The position numbers and the translations under genes were made by a program. Of a stretch of DNA of 6,046 bases, positions 1 to 5,931 are shown in pieces (within the stretch, counting starts at the first letter, position 1; every line of letters starts with the position of its first letter). The notes beneath the pieces are model-generated. The model saw nothing but the letters and a program-made list of their open reading frames with translations, was not told where the DNA came from and did no database searches. The stretch is from Elusimicrobiota bacterium (lineage in GTDB: Bacteria > Elusimicrobiota > Elusimicrobia > UBA1565 > JACRDR01), in NCBI GenBank assembly GCA_016207585.1, contig JACQPI010000170.1, forward strand, positions 1-6,046, read 5' to 3'.

Positions 1-50
1 GAATTGGGGAGAGGGTCTTTTGGGTTTTATTTCGTAGGTAAAAAGTCTGG

Positions 51-74
51 AAAAAATAGGACTTTAGTCCTATT
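51..74 (-). terminator. Intrinsic (Rho-independent) terminator of the leftward two-gene unit
   Basis: Read on the minus strand, AATAGGACT, a two-base spacer and AGTCCTATT form a perfect 9-bp inverted repeat (55-63 with 66-74). It is followed at once by a run of T (six in total, counting the last two of the stem). The stop codon TAG of the Trp-rich gene (70-72) lies inside the upstream arm, so transcription would end directly at the end of that gene. The stem is only moderately GC-rich, but hairpin, U tract and position after a stop codon all agree. This also supports the minus strand as the coding strand here. Confidence 0.78.
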
Positions 75-1539
75 CCTGGGTTTCATTCGTTTCGAGATTG
101 ATCGAGATCCGGTCCTGCCCGGGAATTTCCACCAAGGCGCGGCGTCCATCCTTGCCGTAGAGAATGCGCATCCCCGTGGCGGGATGCACGAGGCCGTCCC
201 TGCGGAGGTTTTGGAACTGGCGGTACGCCCACGGTTCCCCCTCATGCAAAAGGAACCAGCCCTCGGGCTTTTTCCACCACCAGCGGCTCTGATGCCATAC
301 GAGGGGCTGGTCGGGCCGCGCGAGCACCCACCAGCGTTTCTTCGCACAGACCAGCCAGACCCAACCGTCCCCGTGCGCGAAAGCCCAGGCGGGCCCCGCA
401 TGCCAAAGCCGGCCGGCGATCGTCGCGTGCCAGTGATTCTTCGGCGGGGTCCCGGACTCCTTCGCGGCCGCCCCCTCGGGAGGGAATATCGCCTCGACGT
501 CGGATGCCGGCGGGTTCAAGAACTTCAGGAGGCCTTCCTGCGGGGAGGGCCTTGCGGCTTCGGCTTGGATGCGCTTTAAATCCGGAGGACGCAGGGCGTT
601 CGAAGGAGGCCTCAGAAACCCCTGTTTGAGCATCCGCCGCACGGTGGAGCGCCCGGGAATCTTTCGGTCAGAAGGGCCGGTCTTCCGGTCGCCGGGATGC
701 GGCGGCCGCCCGAGCGCTATCGCGAGGTAGTGCCGCCGCCGGAGGTCGTTGGGAAGCGGCCGACCGAGCGCTATCGCGAGGGGCGGCCGATGATGGGGTC
801 CGGCCCGCATGCGGCCTCTGGAGATCCTCCCATCCCAGAGATGGGTTCGAAGAATCTCTCTCGCGCGGTCGCCCAGCTCGGAGGCGAGTTTTCTAAGTTC
901 CGAGAAGCGCGTCACCGCCCGCCGCGTTATTGGAGGGTTGAAACTCGACGCGTTCTCAGACTTCGCTTTCGAGGGCGGCGGGACGGCGAGAGCCGGACTC
1001 GTATGGGGCCCTGGATTTATCGGGACATCGACGTTTCGCGCGTCGGTCCGCGGATTTCCATTGTTGGAAGGAACCGACTTCGATCTCAAGGAACGGAACC
1101 GCCGGGAGGGTTCGGGGGAATGGGGAGAGGGCGCGACGGAGCGCGAAGCGTCTCGGACGCCCCGGGGAGTTTTTTGCGAGATCGGCGCGCCTCTCATCGG
1201 CCCGACAGCCTCCCGCAAGGACGCCGTGCCGCCGACGGTTTTTTCAGGCTTGCCCTCGGAGCCGTTTCCCCCGGAGAAATCGGTGCCCGCTTCCGGGAGG
1301 GCGCGGCCCCCCCTATCGAGTGATCCTGCCTTGGGATCGGAGGCGCGATGTCCACCCTCTTTTTGATGGGACAGCAAGCCGGCCTGCGTCGGGATTTCCG
1401 CGAGGACCGGGACGGACGAGGCGCGGCGGATGCGATCGATCCGCAGGCTCGCGATGACGGCCAACGCCCCCAAACCCATCCAGAAGAGCGGCAAAAGGCG
1501 GGCGGAAGCGAGCCGAGGCGAATTCGACCGGGAACCCAT
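70..1539 (-). CDS. Membrane-anchored protein of unknown function with a tryptophan-rich C-terminal domain
   Basis: I do not recognise this family. From the ATG at 1539 the protein has 489 residues. A single hydrophobic segment at about 15-32 (LLPLFWMGLGALAVIASL) is flanked by Arg on both sides, as in a signal anchor. Residues about 40-350 are rich in Pro, Arg, Ser and Gly and probably mostly disordered, with a short helical stretch near 211-236 and LAIALGRP occurring twice (254-261, 272-279). Residues 370-437 contain 13 Trp, including WWW, alternating with aromatic and charged residues as in a beta-rich fold; about 50 further residues end the protein. A TTG at 1605 with GGAG nine bases upstream would add 22 residues. 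I prefer the ATG because it puts the anchor at the N terminus and because the TTG lies in a strong hairpin. The gene follows the GAF-ANTAR gene on the same strand and ends in a terminator, so co-transcription is likely. The linker is weakly supported as coding because long open frames also exist on the other strand; the anchor and Trp-rich domain are the best evidence. Confidence 0.65.
   Translation of the reverse strand: MGSRSNSPRLASARLLPLFWMGLGALAVIASLRIDRIRRASSVPVLAEIPTQAGLLSHQKEGGHRASDPKAGSLDRGGRALPEAGTDFSGGNGSEGKPEKTVGGTASLREAVGPMRGAPISQKTPRGVRDASRSVAPSPHSPEPSRRFRSLRSKSVPSNNGNPRTDARNVDVPINPGPHTSPALAVPPPSKAKSENASSFNPPITRRAVTRFSELRKLASELGDRAREILRTHLWDGRISRGRMRAGPHHRPPLAIALGRPLPNDLRRRHYLAIALGRPPHPGDRKTGPSDRKIPGRSTVRRMLKQGFLRPPSNALRPPDLKRIQAEAARPSPQEGLLKFLNPPASDVEAIFPPEGAAAKESGTPPKNHWHATIAGRLWHAGPAWAFAHGDGWVWLVCAKKRWWVLARPDQPLVWHQSRWWWKKPEGWFLLHEGEPWAYRQFQNLRRDGLVHPATGMRILYGKDGRRALVEIPGQDRISINLETNETQE
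702..781. repeat. Pair of 26-bp direct repeats, 54 bp apart, inside the Trp-rich protein gene
   Basis: Positions 702-727 and 756-781 agree at 25 of 26 bases (709 is C, 763 is A). The core is CCGAGCGCTATCGCGAGG on the plus strand. The 54-base offset equals 18 codons, so both copies encode LAIALGRP in the minus-strand protein. It may be an in-frame tandem duplication within the linker or two copies of a short dispersed element. Confidence 0.75.
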
Positions 1540-1579
1540 AAGCGCTTTCCATGAGGGGGGCCTTCCCGGATGATTAGGC

Positions 1580-1617
1580 GAGCCGGCGCCTTGCGCAAGG
1601 ACCAAGGGGCCCGGCTC
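1580..1617 (-). promoter_or_regulatory. Intercistronic hairpin covering an alternative start and Shine-Dalgarno
   Basis: In the minus-strand mRNA, GAGCCGG (1617-1611) pairs perfectly with CCGGCTC (1586-1580). Inside this, CCTTG (1607-1603) can pair with CAAGG (1593-1589), leaving a small internal loop and a 9-base apical loop. The outer 5' arm includes most of a GGAG Shine-Dalgarno and the inner stem includes the TTG at 1605. Translation from that TTG would be blocked while the hairpin is folded. No U tract follows, so it is not an ordinary terminator. It lies between the GAF-ANTAR stop (1627) and the ATG at 1539. The pairing is visible; a regulatory role is inference. Confidence 0.4.
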
Positions 1618-1626
1618 CGTATGGGT

Positions 1627-2364
1627 CTAAGGAACCTTCAAATCGGCCGCCAGCACGACCGCCTCGGCGATTTCCCGCATCGATTTTCGCCGGGCCATGC
1701 TCTCTTTCTGAATCCACCGGAAGGCCTCTGTTTCTCCCCAACCCTTGCCATGCATGAGCAGGCCCTTGGCCCGCTCGACGGCCTTGCGGGTCTTGAGATC
1801 CTCCTCGAGATCCTCGATGAGTTTCGTCTTCCGCTCCGATTCTCGAAGGAGCCACGCGTGCTCGATCGCGCCGGCGACCAGACGGCCGATGGCCGTCAAG
1901 AGGTGAACCTGGGTCGGCGAGTGGCGCCTGGATTTGCGGTGCTGCACGTTGATGACGCCGATCACCTTGTTTTTGAGGATCATGGGAACCGAGAGGAAGG
2001 CCTCATAGCGGTCCTCGGGAAGCGCCGTAAAAGATTTGAAACGCGGATCGGCCCATGCGTTTTTCGAGATCGCGACCGGTTTTTTTTCGTGCGCGACCCA
2101 GCCGGTGATGCCCTCCCCCACCTTGAGCCGGACGCGCCCCACCGCCTGAGGGCGCGGGTTTTTAGAGGCGGCGAGGATCATCTCATGGTAAGACGGGGCG
2201 TGGACGTAAAGGAAACAGCCGTCGGCCCGCGTGACCTGCGTCACCAGATCGATTATTTCATGCAGGATTTCTTCCAGATCGAATTGCGTGCCGATGATAT
2301 GGATGATGCGGTGGAGGAGTTCGTTTTCTCCCTTGAGCGAACCATGCCGGGCCGATGCAACCAT
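1627..2364 (-). CDS. GAF-ANTAR domain RNA-binding antitermination regulator
   Basis: The 245-residue protein has a GAF sensor domain at about 28-170 (VGEGITGWVAHEKKPVAIS at 82-100; FLSVPMILKNKVIGVINVQ at 123-141). A charged helical linker follows at about 171-190, then a C-terminal ANTAR domain at about 183-240 with the usual helix pattern (RKAVERAKGLLM, ETEAF, ESMARRKSMREIAEAVV). ANTAR domains bind paired hairpins in nascent RNA and prevent termination; known members act in amidase, nitrate or ethanolamine pathways. The GAF ligand here is unknown. No signal peptide or membrane segment is seen, so it should be cytoplasmic. The ATG at 2364 is the first in frame after a TAA eleven bases upstream. 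It has no good Shine-Dalgarno, and a -10-like box ends only eight bases before it, so the mRNA may be leaderless. The gene diverges from the P-type ATPase and precedes the Trp-rich protein gene. The domain call is firm; the regulated target is not known. Confidence 0.92.
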   Translation of the reverse strand: MVASARHGSLKGENELLHRIIHIIGTQFDLEEILHEIIDLVTQVTRADGCFLYVHAPSYHEMILAASKNPRPQAVGRVRLKVGEGITGWVAHEKKPVAISKNAWADPRFKSFTALPEDRYEAFLSVPMILKNKVIGVINVQHRKSRRHSPTQVHLLTAIGRLVAGAIEHAWLLRESERKTKLIEDLEEDLKTRKAVERAKGLLMHGKGWGETEAFRWIQKESMARRKSMREIAEAVVLAADLKVP

Positions 2365-2372
2365 GTCTCTAT

Positions 2373-2401
2373 ATTATGATTTCTCCGACGGTTGCGTCCA
2401 A
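2373..2401 (-). promoter_or_regulatory. Putative sigma70-type promoter of the GAF-ANTAR gene
   Basis: On the minus strand, TTGGAC (2401-2396) and CATAAT (2378-2373) are separated by exactly 17 bases. The -10 matches TATAAT at five of six positions; the -35 keeps only the TTG. The predicted transcription start, about 2366, falls one or two bases before the ATG, implying a leaderless or nearly leaderless message. Confidence 0.45.
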
Positions 2402-2440
2402 TTGAATCATTGGCCTTTCCGTTGCGAACATAACGCAACG
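2389..2440. promoter_or_regulatory. Candidate operator: GTTGCG direct repeats plus a CGTTGCG palindrome
   Basis: CGGTTGCGTCCA (2389-2400) and CCGTTGCGAACA (2419-2430) match at 9 of 12 positions with a 30-bp period, close to three helical turns. The second copy is also the left half of a perfect inverted repeat, CGTTGCG (2420-2426), seven bases, CGCAACG (2434-2440), the usual geometry for a dimeric DNA-binding protein. The first copy touches the -35 of the leftward promoter and the palindrome lies upstream of the ATPase, so one factor could act on both. The binding protein is not identified; an ANTAR protein binds RNA and is not an obvious candidate. Confidence 0.45.
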
Positions 2441-2450
2441 AGACAGCCCG

Positions 2451-2456
2451 TTTAAT
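2451..2456 (+). promoter_or_regulatory. Possible -10 element of the ATPase gene
   Basis: TTTAAT matches TATAAT at five of six positions and ends ten bases before the ATG at 2467, but no convincing -35 lies 16-18 bases upstream. If used, transcription would start near 2463, excluding the GTG at 2458 and leaving almost no leader. A promoter needing an activator at the adjacent palindrome is one explanation. Tentative. Confidence 0.25.
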
Positions 2457-2466
2457 AGTGGGAACT

Positions 2467-4977
2467 ATGGATGCCGCCGCGCCCGATACTTCTTGGGGAC
2501 TTTCTTCTCAGGAGGCGGCGCGGAGGCTGCAGCGGGACGGGCCCAACGAGCTTCCCGATCCGCGTTACCGTTCCGGCCTGGCGTCGGCGCTCGAGGTTGC
2601 CGGGGAGCCGATGCTCCTGCTGTTGGTGGTCTGCGTCCTTCTTTATTTCGCGCTGGGAGACATGGGGGAGGCCGCCTTGTTGAGCGTGGCGGTCGTCCTA
2701 ATTATAGGGATCGACTACGTACAGGAGCGCCGGACGGAGCGGGCCCTGCAGGCCCTGCGCGATCTATCGAGCCCGCGGGCCCTGGTCTTGCGAGACGGCG
2801 TCCTCGCGCGCGTCTCGGGACGGGAAGTCGTCGTGGGAGATATCCTGATCCTGTCGGAAGGGGACCGGGTCGCGGCCGACGCGGCGGTTCTGGAATCGAC
2901 GGACATGGCGTTGGATGAGTCCCTTTTGACTGGCGAGTCCGTGCCGGTCGCCAAGGGCATCTGGAGCGGCGCGCCGGACTGGAAGAGGCCCGGAGGCGAC
3001 GGGCTTCCCTTCGTATACGCGGGGACGATGATCGTCCGCGGCCACGGCAAGGCACGGGTCCTTCGCACCGGCGCCGCGACCGAGATGGGGCGCATCGGCA
3101 AGGCGCTTGCGGCGCTCGAGCCGAAGCCTAGCCCCCTGCAGAGGGAGATGCGCGAATGGGTGCGTCTGCTGGCGGGGGTCGGCGTCCTCGTGAGCTTGGC
3201 CGTGGCGGTCTTGCGCGTGGTCCGCGGAGGCTCCTGGACGGAAGGGGTGCTGGCGGGCCTGGCCTTGGCGATGTCTCTGATTCCGGAGGAATTGCCCGTC
3301 GTCTTGGCCATATTTCTGGCGCTCGGCGCCTGGCGCATTTCCCGTCGCCGCGTGCTGACGCGCAAGCCGGCCAGCATAGAGACGCTGGGCACGATCACCG
3401 TCCTCTGCGCCGATAAAACGGGCACGCTGACCCAGAACCGCATGGCGGTGCGGCGCCTGTGGGCGGCCGGCGAGCAATGGGAAATCGGCGGCGGCTCCCT
3501 GGACGAGCCCTTCTCGCAGCTCCTTCATTACGCGATACTCGCCAGCCGGCGCGACTCGGCGGACCCCATGGAACATGCTCTGCGGGAGCTTTCGGGAAAA
3601 AATCCCTGGGCCGGGTTGAACCTCGTGAAGGATTTCCCTCCCGTTTCCGGGCGCCCGGCCGCCGCGAGGATATGGGAATCGCAAGGCGCGGGAGTTCAGG
3701 TGGCTGCGATCAAGGGAGCTCCGGAGACGCTTGTCGGGCTGTGCCTCGGCGGGTTTTCTCCAGACTCCGTGCTTGAGGCCGTTTCGGGGATGGGGCGGGA
3801 AGGCCTGCGGGTCTTGGCGGTCGCGCGCGGCGAAGCAAGCGGCGCTTCGGCGGAGTCGCTCGAGGACTTCCGCTTCGTCTTCCTGGGTCTCGTCGCGTTC
3901 GAGGATCCGGTAAGGCCGACCTCGCGTCGGGCCGTCGAGGAGAGCCGCAAGGCCGGGATTCGAATCTTAATGGTGACGGGAGATCACCCCGAGACGGCGC
4001 TCAGCATCGCCCGCCAATCGGGCATCGACGCCACCCGTGTCGCGACGGGATCCGAGCTGGCCTCCTTGGACGCTCCCGCCCTGCGCCGACTTCTGAGGGA
4101 ATGCTCGGTGTTCGCGCGCGTCCATCCGGAACACAAGCTGCTGATCGTCGAAACCCTGAAGGCGGCCGGGGAGATCGTCGCGATGACGGGGGACGGGATC
4201 AACGACGCCCCGGCTCTCCAGGCGGCGCACGTGGGCATCGCGATGGGAGGGCGCGGAACCGATGTGGCCCGCGAGGCTGCCGCCATCGTCATCCTCAACG
4301 ACGACCTGGCCGTCATCGTGGAGGCGATCCGCAACGGGCGCGAGGTGTTCGAAAACATCCGCAAGGCCTCCCGCTTCATTCTGGCCGTCCATTTGCCGAT
4401 CGCCGGCTTGGCCTTGTTGCCGGCGGCGCTGGGTTGGCCGCTCTTCCTGATGCCGCCGCACGTCGTTTTTCTTGAGCTCGTCATCGACCCGGTCTGCACG
4501 ATGGTGTTCGCGGCGGATGAAAGAGCAATCGACCCGATGGGTCACCCTCCCCGGCGGCCTGGAGAACCCCTTCTGGACCGAGCCACGGTTCGGGAGGCGC
4601 TGCGCCAAGGGATCGGCGTCCTAGCCATATCCATCCTCGCCTATGCCTGGGGATTGTACGCGGGGTGGAGCGCTGCGGCCGCCAGGACCGCCGCATTCAG
4701 CGGCTTCGTTCTGGCGGTGACCGCCATGGTCGCGGGGAACCTGGCCTGGGATAAAAGTCTGGGGAGCGTCCTGAGAAACGCGGCCTTTCGCTGGGTTTTG
4801 GGCGTGGCGGGAGTGATACTCGCCCTGGTACTCGCGATGCCCCAGTTGCGGGCTCTGTTCCACTTCGAGGCGCCGGGCAACGGACAGATCGCCCTAGCCT
4901 GCGTTGCGGGATTGTCGGCCCTCCTGTGGATCCGCGCCGCGACCCGCCGGGATATTTCCCATAATCCCGGGGGATGA
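2467..4977 (+). CDS. P-type cation-transporting ATPase (P2-like)
   Basis: This 836-residue inner-membrane pump couples ATP hydrolysis, through an aspartyl-phosphate intermediate, to cation transport. In order: a cation-ATPase N-terminal region (about 8-35); membrane segments at about 48-63 and 68-85; an actuator domain with TGES (155-158); segments at about 232-252 and 260-289 with PEELP (273-277); phosphorylation motif DKTGT (Asp316); a short nucleotide-binding domain with KGAPE (416-420); TGD (504-506); TGDGINDAP (574-582); and six C-terminal segments (about 638-657, 665-683, 715-731, 742-761, 776-794, 807-824). Nothing catalytic is missing and the length is normal for bacterial P2-type pumps. 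No Cys-rich metal-binding domain or CPC motif is present, so it is not a heavy-metal P1B pump. Segment 6 keeps an Asp (674) where Ca2+ pumps have a ligand, but segment 5 lacks an obvious Asn-x-x-Glu, so Ca2+, Mg2+ or another cation remain possible. I chose the ATG, with GGGA just upstream, over a GTG at 2458 that lacks any Shine-Dalgarno. It is divergent from the GAF-ANTAR gene and convergent with the hipT-like gene. Confidence 0.95.
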   Translation: MDAAAPDTSWGLSSQEAARRLQRDGPNELPDPRYRSGLASALEVAGEPMLLLLVVCVLLYFALGDMGEAALLSVAVVLIIGIDYVQERRTERALQALRDLSSPRALVLRDGVLARVSGREVVVGDILILSEGDRVAADAAVLESTDMALDESLLTGESVPVAKGIWSGAPDWKRPGGDGLPFVYAGTMIVRGHGKARVLRTGAATEMGRIGKALAALEPKPSPLQREMREWVRLLAGVGVLVSLAVAVLRVVRGGSWTEGVLAGLALAMSLIPEELPVVLAIFLALGAWRISRRRVLTRKPASIETLGTITVLCADKTGTLTQNRMAVRRLWAAGEQWEIGGGSLDEPFSQLLHYAILASRRDSADPMEHALRELSGKNPWAGLNLVKDFPPVSGRPAAARIWESQGAGVQVAAIKGAPETLVGLCLGGFSPDSVLEAVSGMGREGLRVLAVARGEASGASAESLEDFRFVFLGLVAFEDPVRPTSRRAVEESRKAGIRILMVTGDHPETALSIARQSGIDATRVATGSELASLDAPALRRLLRECSVFARVHPEHKLLIVETLKAAGEIVAMTGDGINDAPALQAAHVGIAMGGRGTDVAREAAAIVILNDDLAVIVEAIRNGREVFENIRKASRFILAVHLPIAGLALLPAALGWPLFLMPPHVVFLELVIDPVCTMVFAADERAIDPMGHPPRRPGEPLLDRATVREALRQGIGVLAISILAYAWGLYAGWSAAAARTAAFSGFVLAVTAMVAGNLAWDKSLGSVLRNAAFRWVLGVAGVILALVLAMPQLRALFHFEAPGNGQIALACVAGLSALLWIRAATRRDISHNPGG

Positions 4978-4989
4978 CCGATTATCCCC
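4970..4989. other. Small hairpin between the convergent ATPase and hipT-like genes
   Basis: GGGGAT (4970-4975) and ATCCCC (4984-4989) form a perfect 6-bp inverted repeat with an 8-base loop, overlapping the ATPase stop codon (4975-4977). The gap between the two genes is only 33 bases. No T run follows on either strand, so it is at best a weak or factor-assisted terminator; no better terminator for either gene is visible here. Confidence 0.3.
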
Positions 4990-5010
4990 TTGCCGATTGC
5001 GCCTTCCCCT

Positions 5011-5931
5011 TCATTGCGCGAATATCCTCTTGAAGCGCTCGGTCATCACCTTCTCGAACTTTTGGCGCATCGACGGACTTAACTCCGAGTAAATCGCCAG
5101 CTCTCGGAGCTTCTCTTGCGCGTTTTGCATCTTCTCAAAGCTGTTTGTTGCGGCCTTCGCGTCGATCTTTAGATAGCCGGCGAGGCTCTCGAAGTCGGAT
5201 CTCTTCAACTTATTCTTTTTGCCGTTGATCATCAGCGCCGAATCTTCCTCTTCGTCGAAGTAGACCCTCGACGAGACGAAATCGTAGCACGGCGCGAGGG
5301 AGGCCTTCTTCTCACGAATGAGAAAGGCCCAGTTTTTTAAGTGCATGTCCCCGTTGCCGATAAGAAAGCAAAAGAGGACTCGCTCGAAGCAATCGACTGT
5401 GTCGAGGCCGACGTTTTCCGCGTGTGCGCGGATCGCCTTGCCGACGCTTTCCAGCGAGCCCTTATACTTGTCGGTTGATCCGAGTAACTGGAACATCGTT
5501 TCGTGTTGTATTTTTCCGCCGTCCTCCGTCCGGTCGAAGCGCTTAATGATGTAGCAGAGGCGGCTGTCCGACATGGAGAACAGCCCATGGAAGGGGCCGG
5601 GCATCCCGAGCGCCGCTGCCATGGTCATGCAGGCGTTCTCCATCGCGGGTAGGCCGGGATATTCGTTGGGCTCCGGCTTGAGAATATGGGTGCTGCCGGT
5701 CGGAGCAATCTCAATTTCCGAGGAGTCTTTGTTCAGCCGGACAAGCGCCTTCGCCTGGACGCCCGAGATCGACATGTGATCTGCGGCCGTGGTGACCTTC
5801 GCCGGCAGGTCCGCCAGGGCGAACGGGATTTTCGGAGTGACCGCCTTTCCCCAAAGCGCCTTGAGGCACTTCGCGTGGTAGCGCCCCTCTTCCTCGAGCG
5901 ACAGTTCGCAGCAGAGACACCTATTCGCCAT
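5011..5931 (-). CDS. hipT: HipT-like serine/threonine kinase toxin (HipA family, HipBST type)
   Basis: The 306-residue protein is a HipA-family kinase without the usual N-terminal subdomain. It starts with a Cys/His cluster (Cys5, Cys7, Cys8, His19, Cys22) that may bind zinc. Next come a SISG motif at 54-57 in the Gly-rich loop region (SISGVQAK), the probable ATP-binding Lys85 (THILKPEP), YIIKRFDR at 127-134, the catalytic loop GNGDMHLKN with Asp195 and Asn200, and the metal-binding Asp217 (PCYDFVSS). In the studied E. coli HipT, serines of the equivalent SIS motif are autophosphorylated and the kinase inactivates tryptophanyl-tRNA synthetase; the target here is unknown. All kinase residues are kept, so it looks active. 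The ATG at 5931 follows AAGGAG and overlaps the stop of the upstream hipS-like frame by 11 bases, suggesting translational coupling to the antitoxin. Sampled lines are about 45-53% GC, clearly lower than the ATPase gene, which fits horizontal acquisition. The alternative, an ordinary HipA, is disfavoured because the N-terminal subdomain is in a separate frame. Confidence 0.9.
   Translation of the reverse strand: MANRCLCCELSLEEEGRYHAKCLKALWGKAVTPKIPFALADLPAKVTTAADHMSISGVQAKALVRLNKDSSEIEIAPTGSTHILKPEPNEYPGLPAMENACMTMAAALGMPGPFHGLFSMSDSRLCYIIKRFDRTEDGGKIQHETMFQLLGSTDKYKGSLESVGKAIRAHAENVGLDTVDCFERVLFCFLIGNGDMHLKNWAFLIREKKASLAPCYDFVSSRVYFDEEEDSALMINGKKNKLKRSDFESLAGYLKIDAKAATNSFEKMQNAQEKLRELAIYSELSPSMRQKFEKVMTERFKRIFAQ

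Noticed and set aside
4..579. Plus-strand 191-codon open frame at the left edge
   Set aside because: It runs across the terminator and antisense to the Trp-rich domain; its Pro-rich translation mirrors the Trp codons of the other strand.
697..1366. Plus-strand open frames of 208 and 185 codons
   Set aside because: They are Arg/Gly/Pro-rich without any recognisable domain, lie opposite the minus-strand gene with the anchor, Trp-rich domain and terminator, and are expected by chance in GC-rich DNA.
1554..1570. Possible ANTAR-type hexaloop AAGGCC (A1, G4) on the minus-strand mRNA
   Set aside because: The stem is only three G-C pairs and no convincing partner hairpin with a hexaloop is present, so the match is likely chance.
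2420..2440. CGTTGCG palindrome as an ANTAR RNA hairpin in an ATPase leader
   Set aside because: The loop has seven bases (AACATAA) without the G at position four, and there is no second hairpin or terminator; a DNA operator fits better.
2715..3684. Long minus-strand open frames opposite the ATPase
   Set aside because: They are shadows of a gene with complete catalytic motifs on the plus strand and encode Arg/Ala/Pro-rich sequence without domains.
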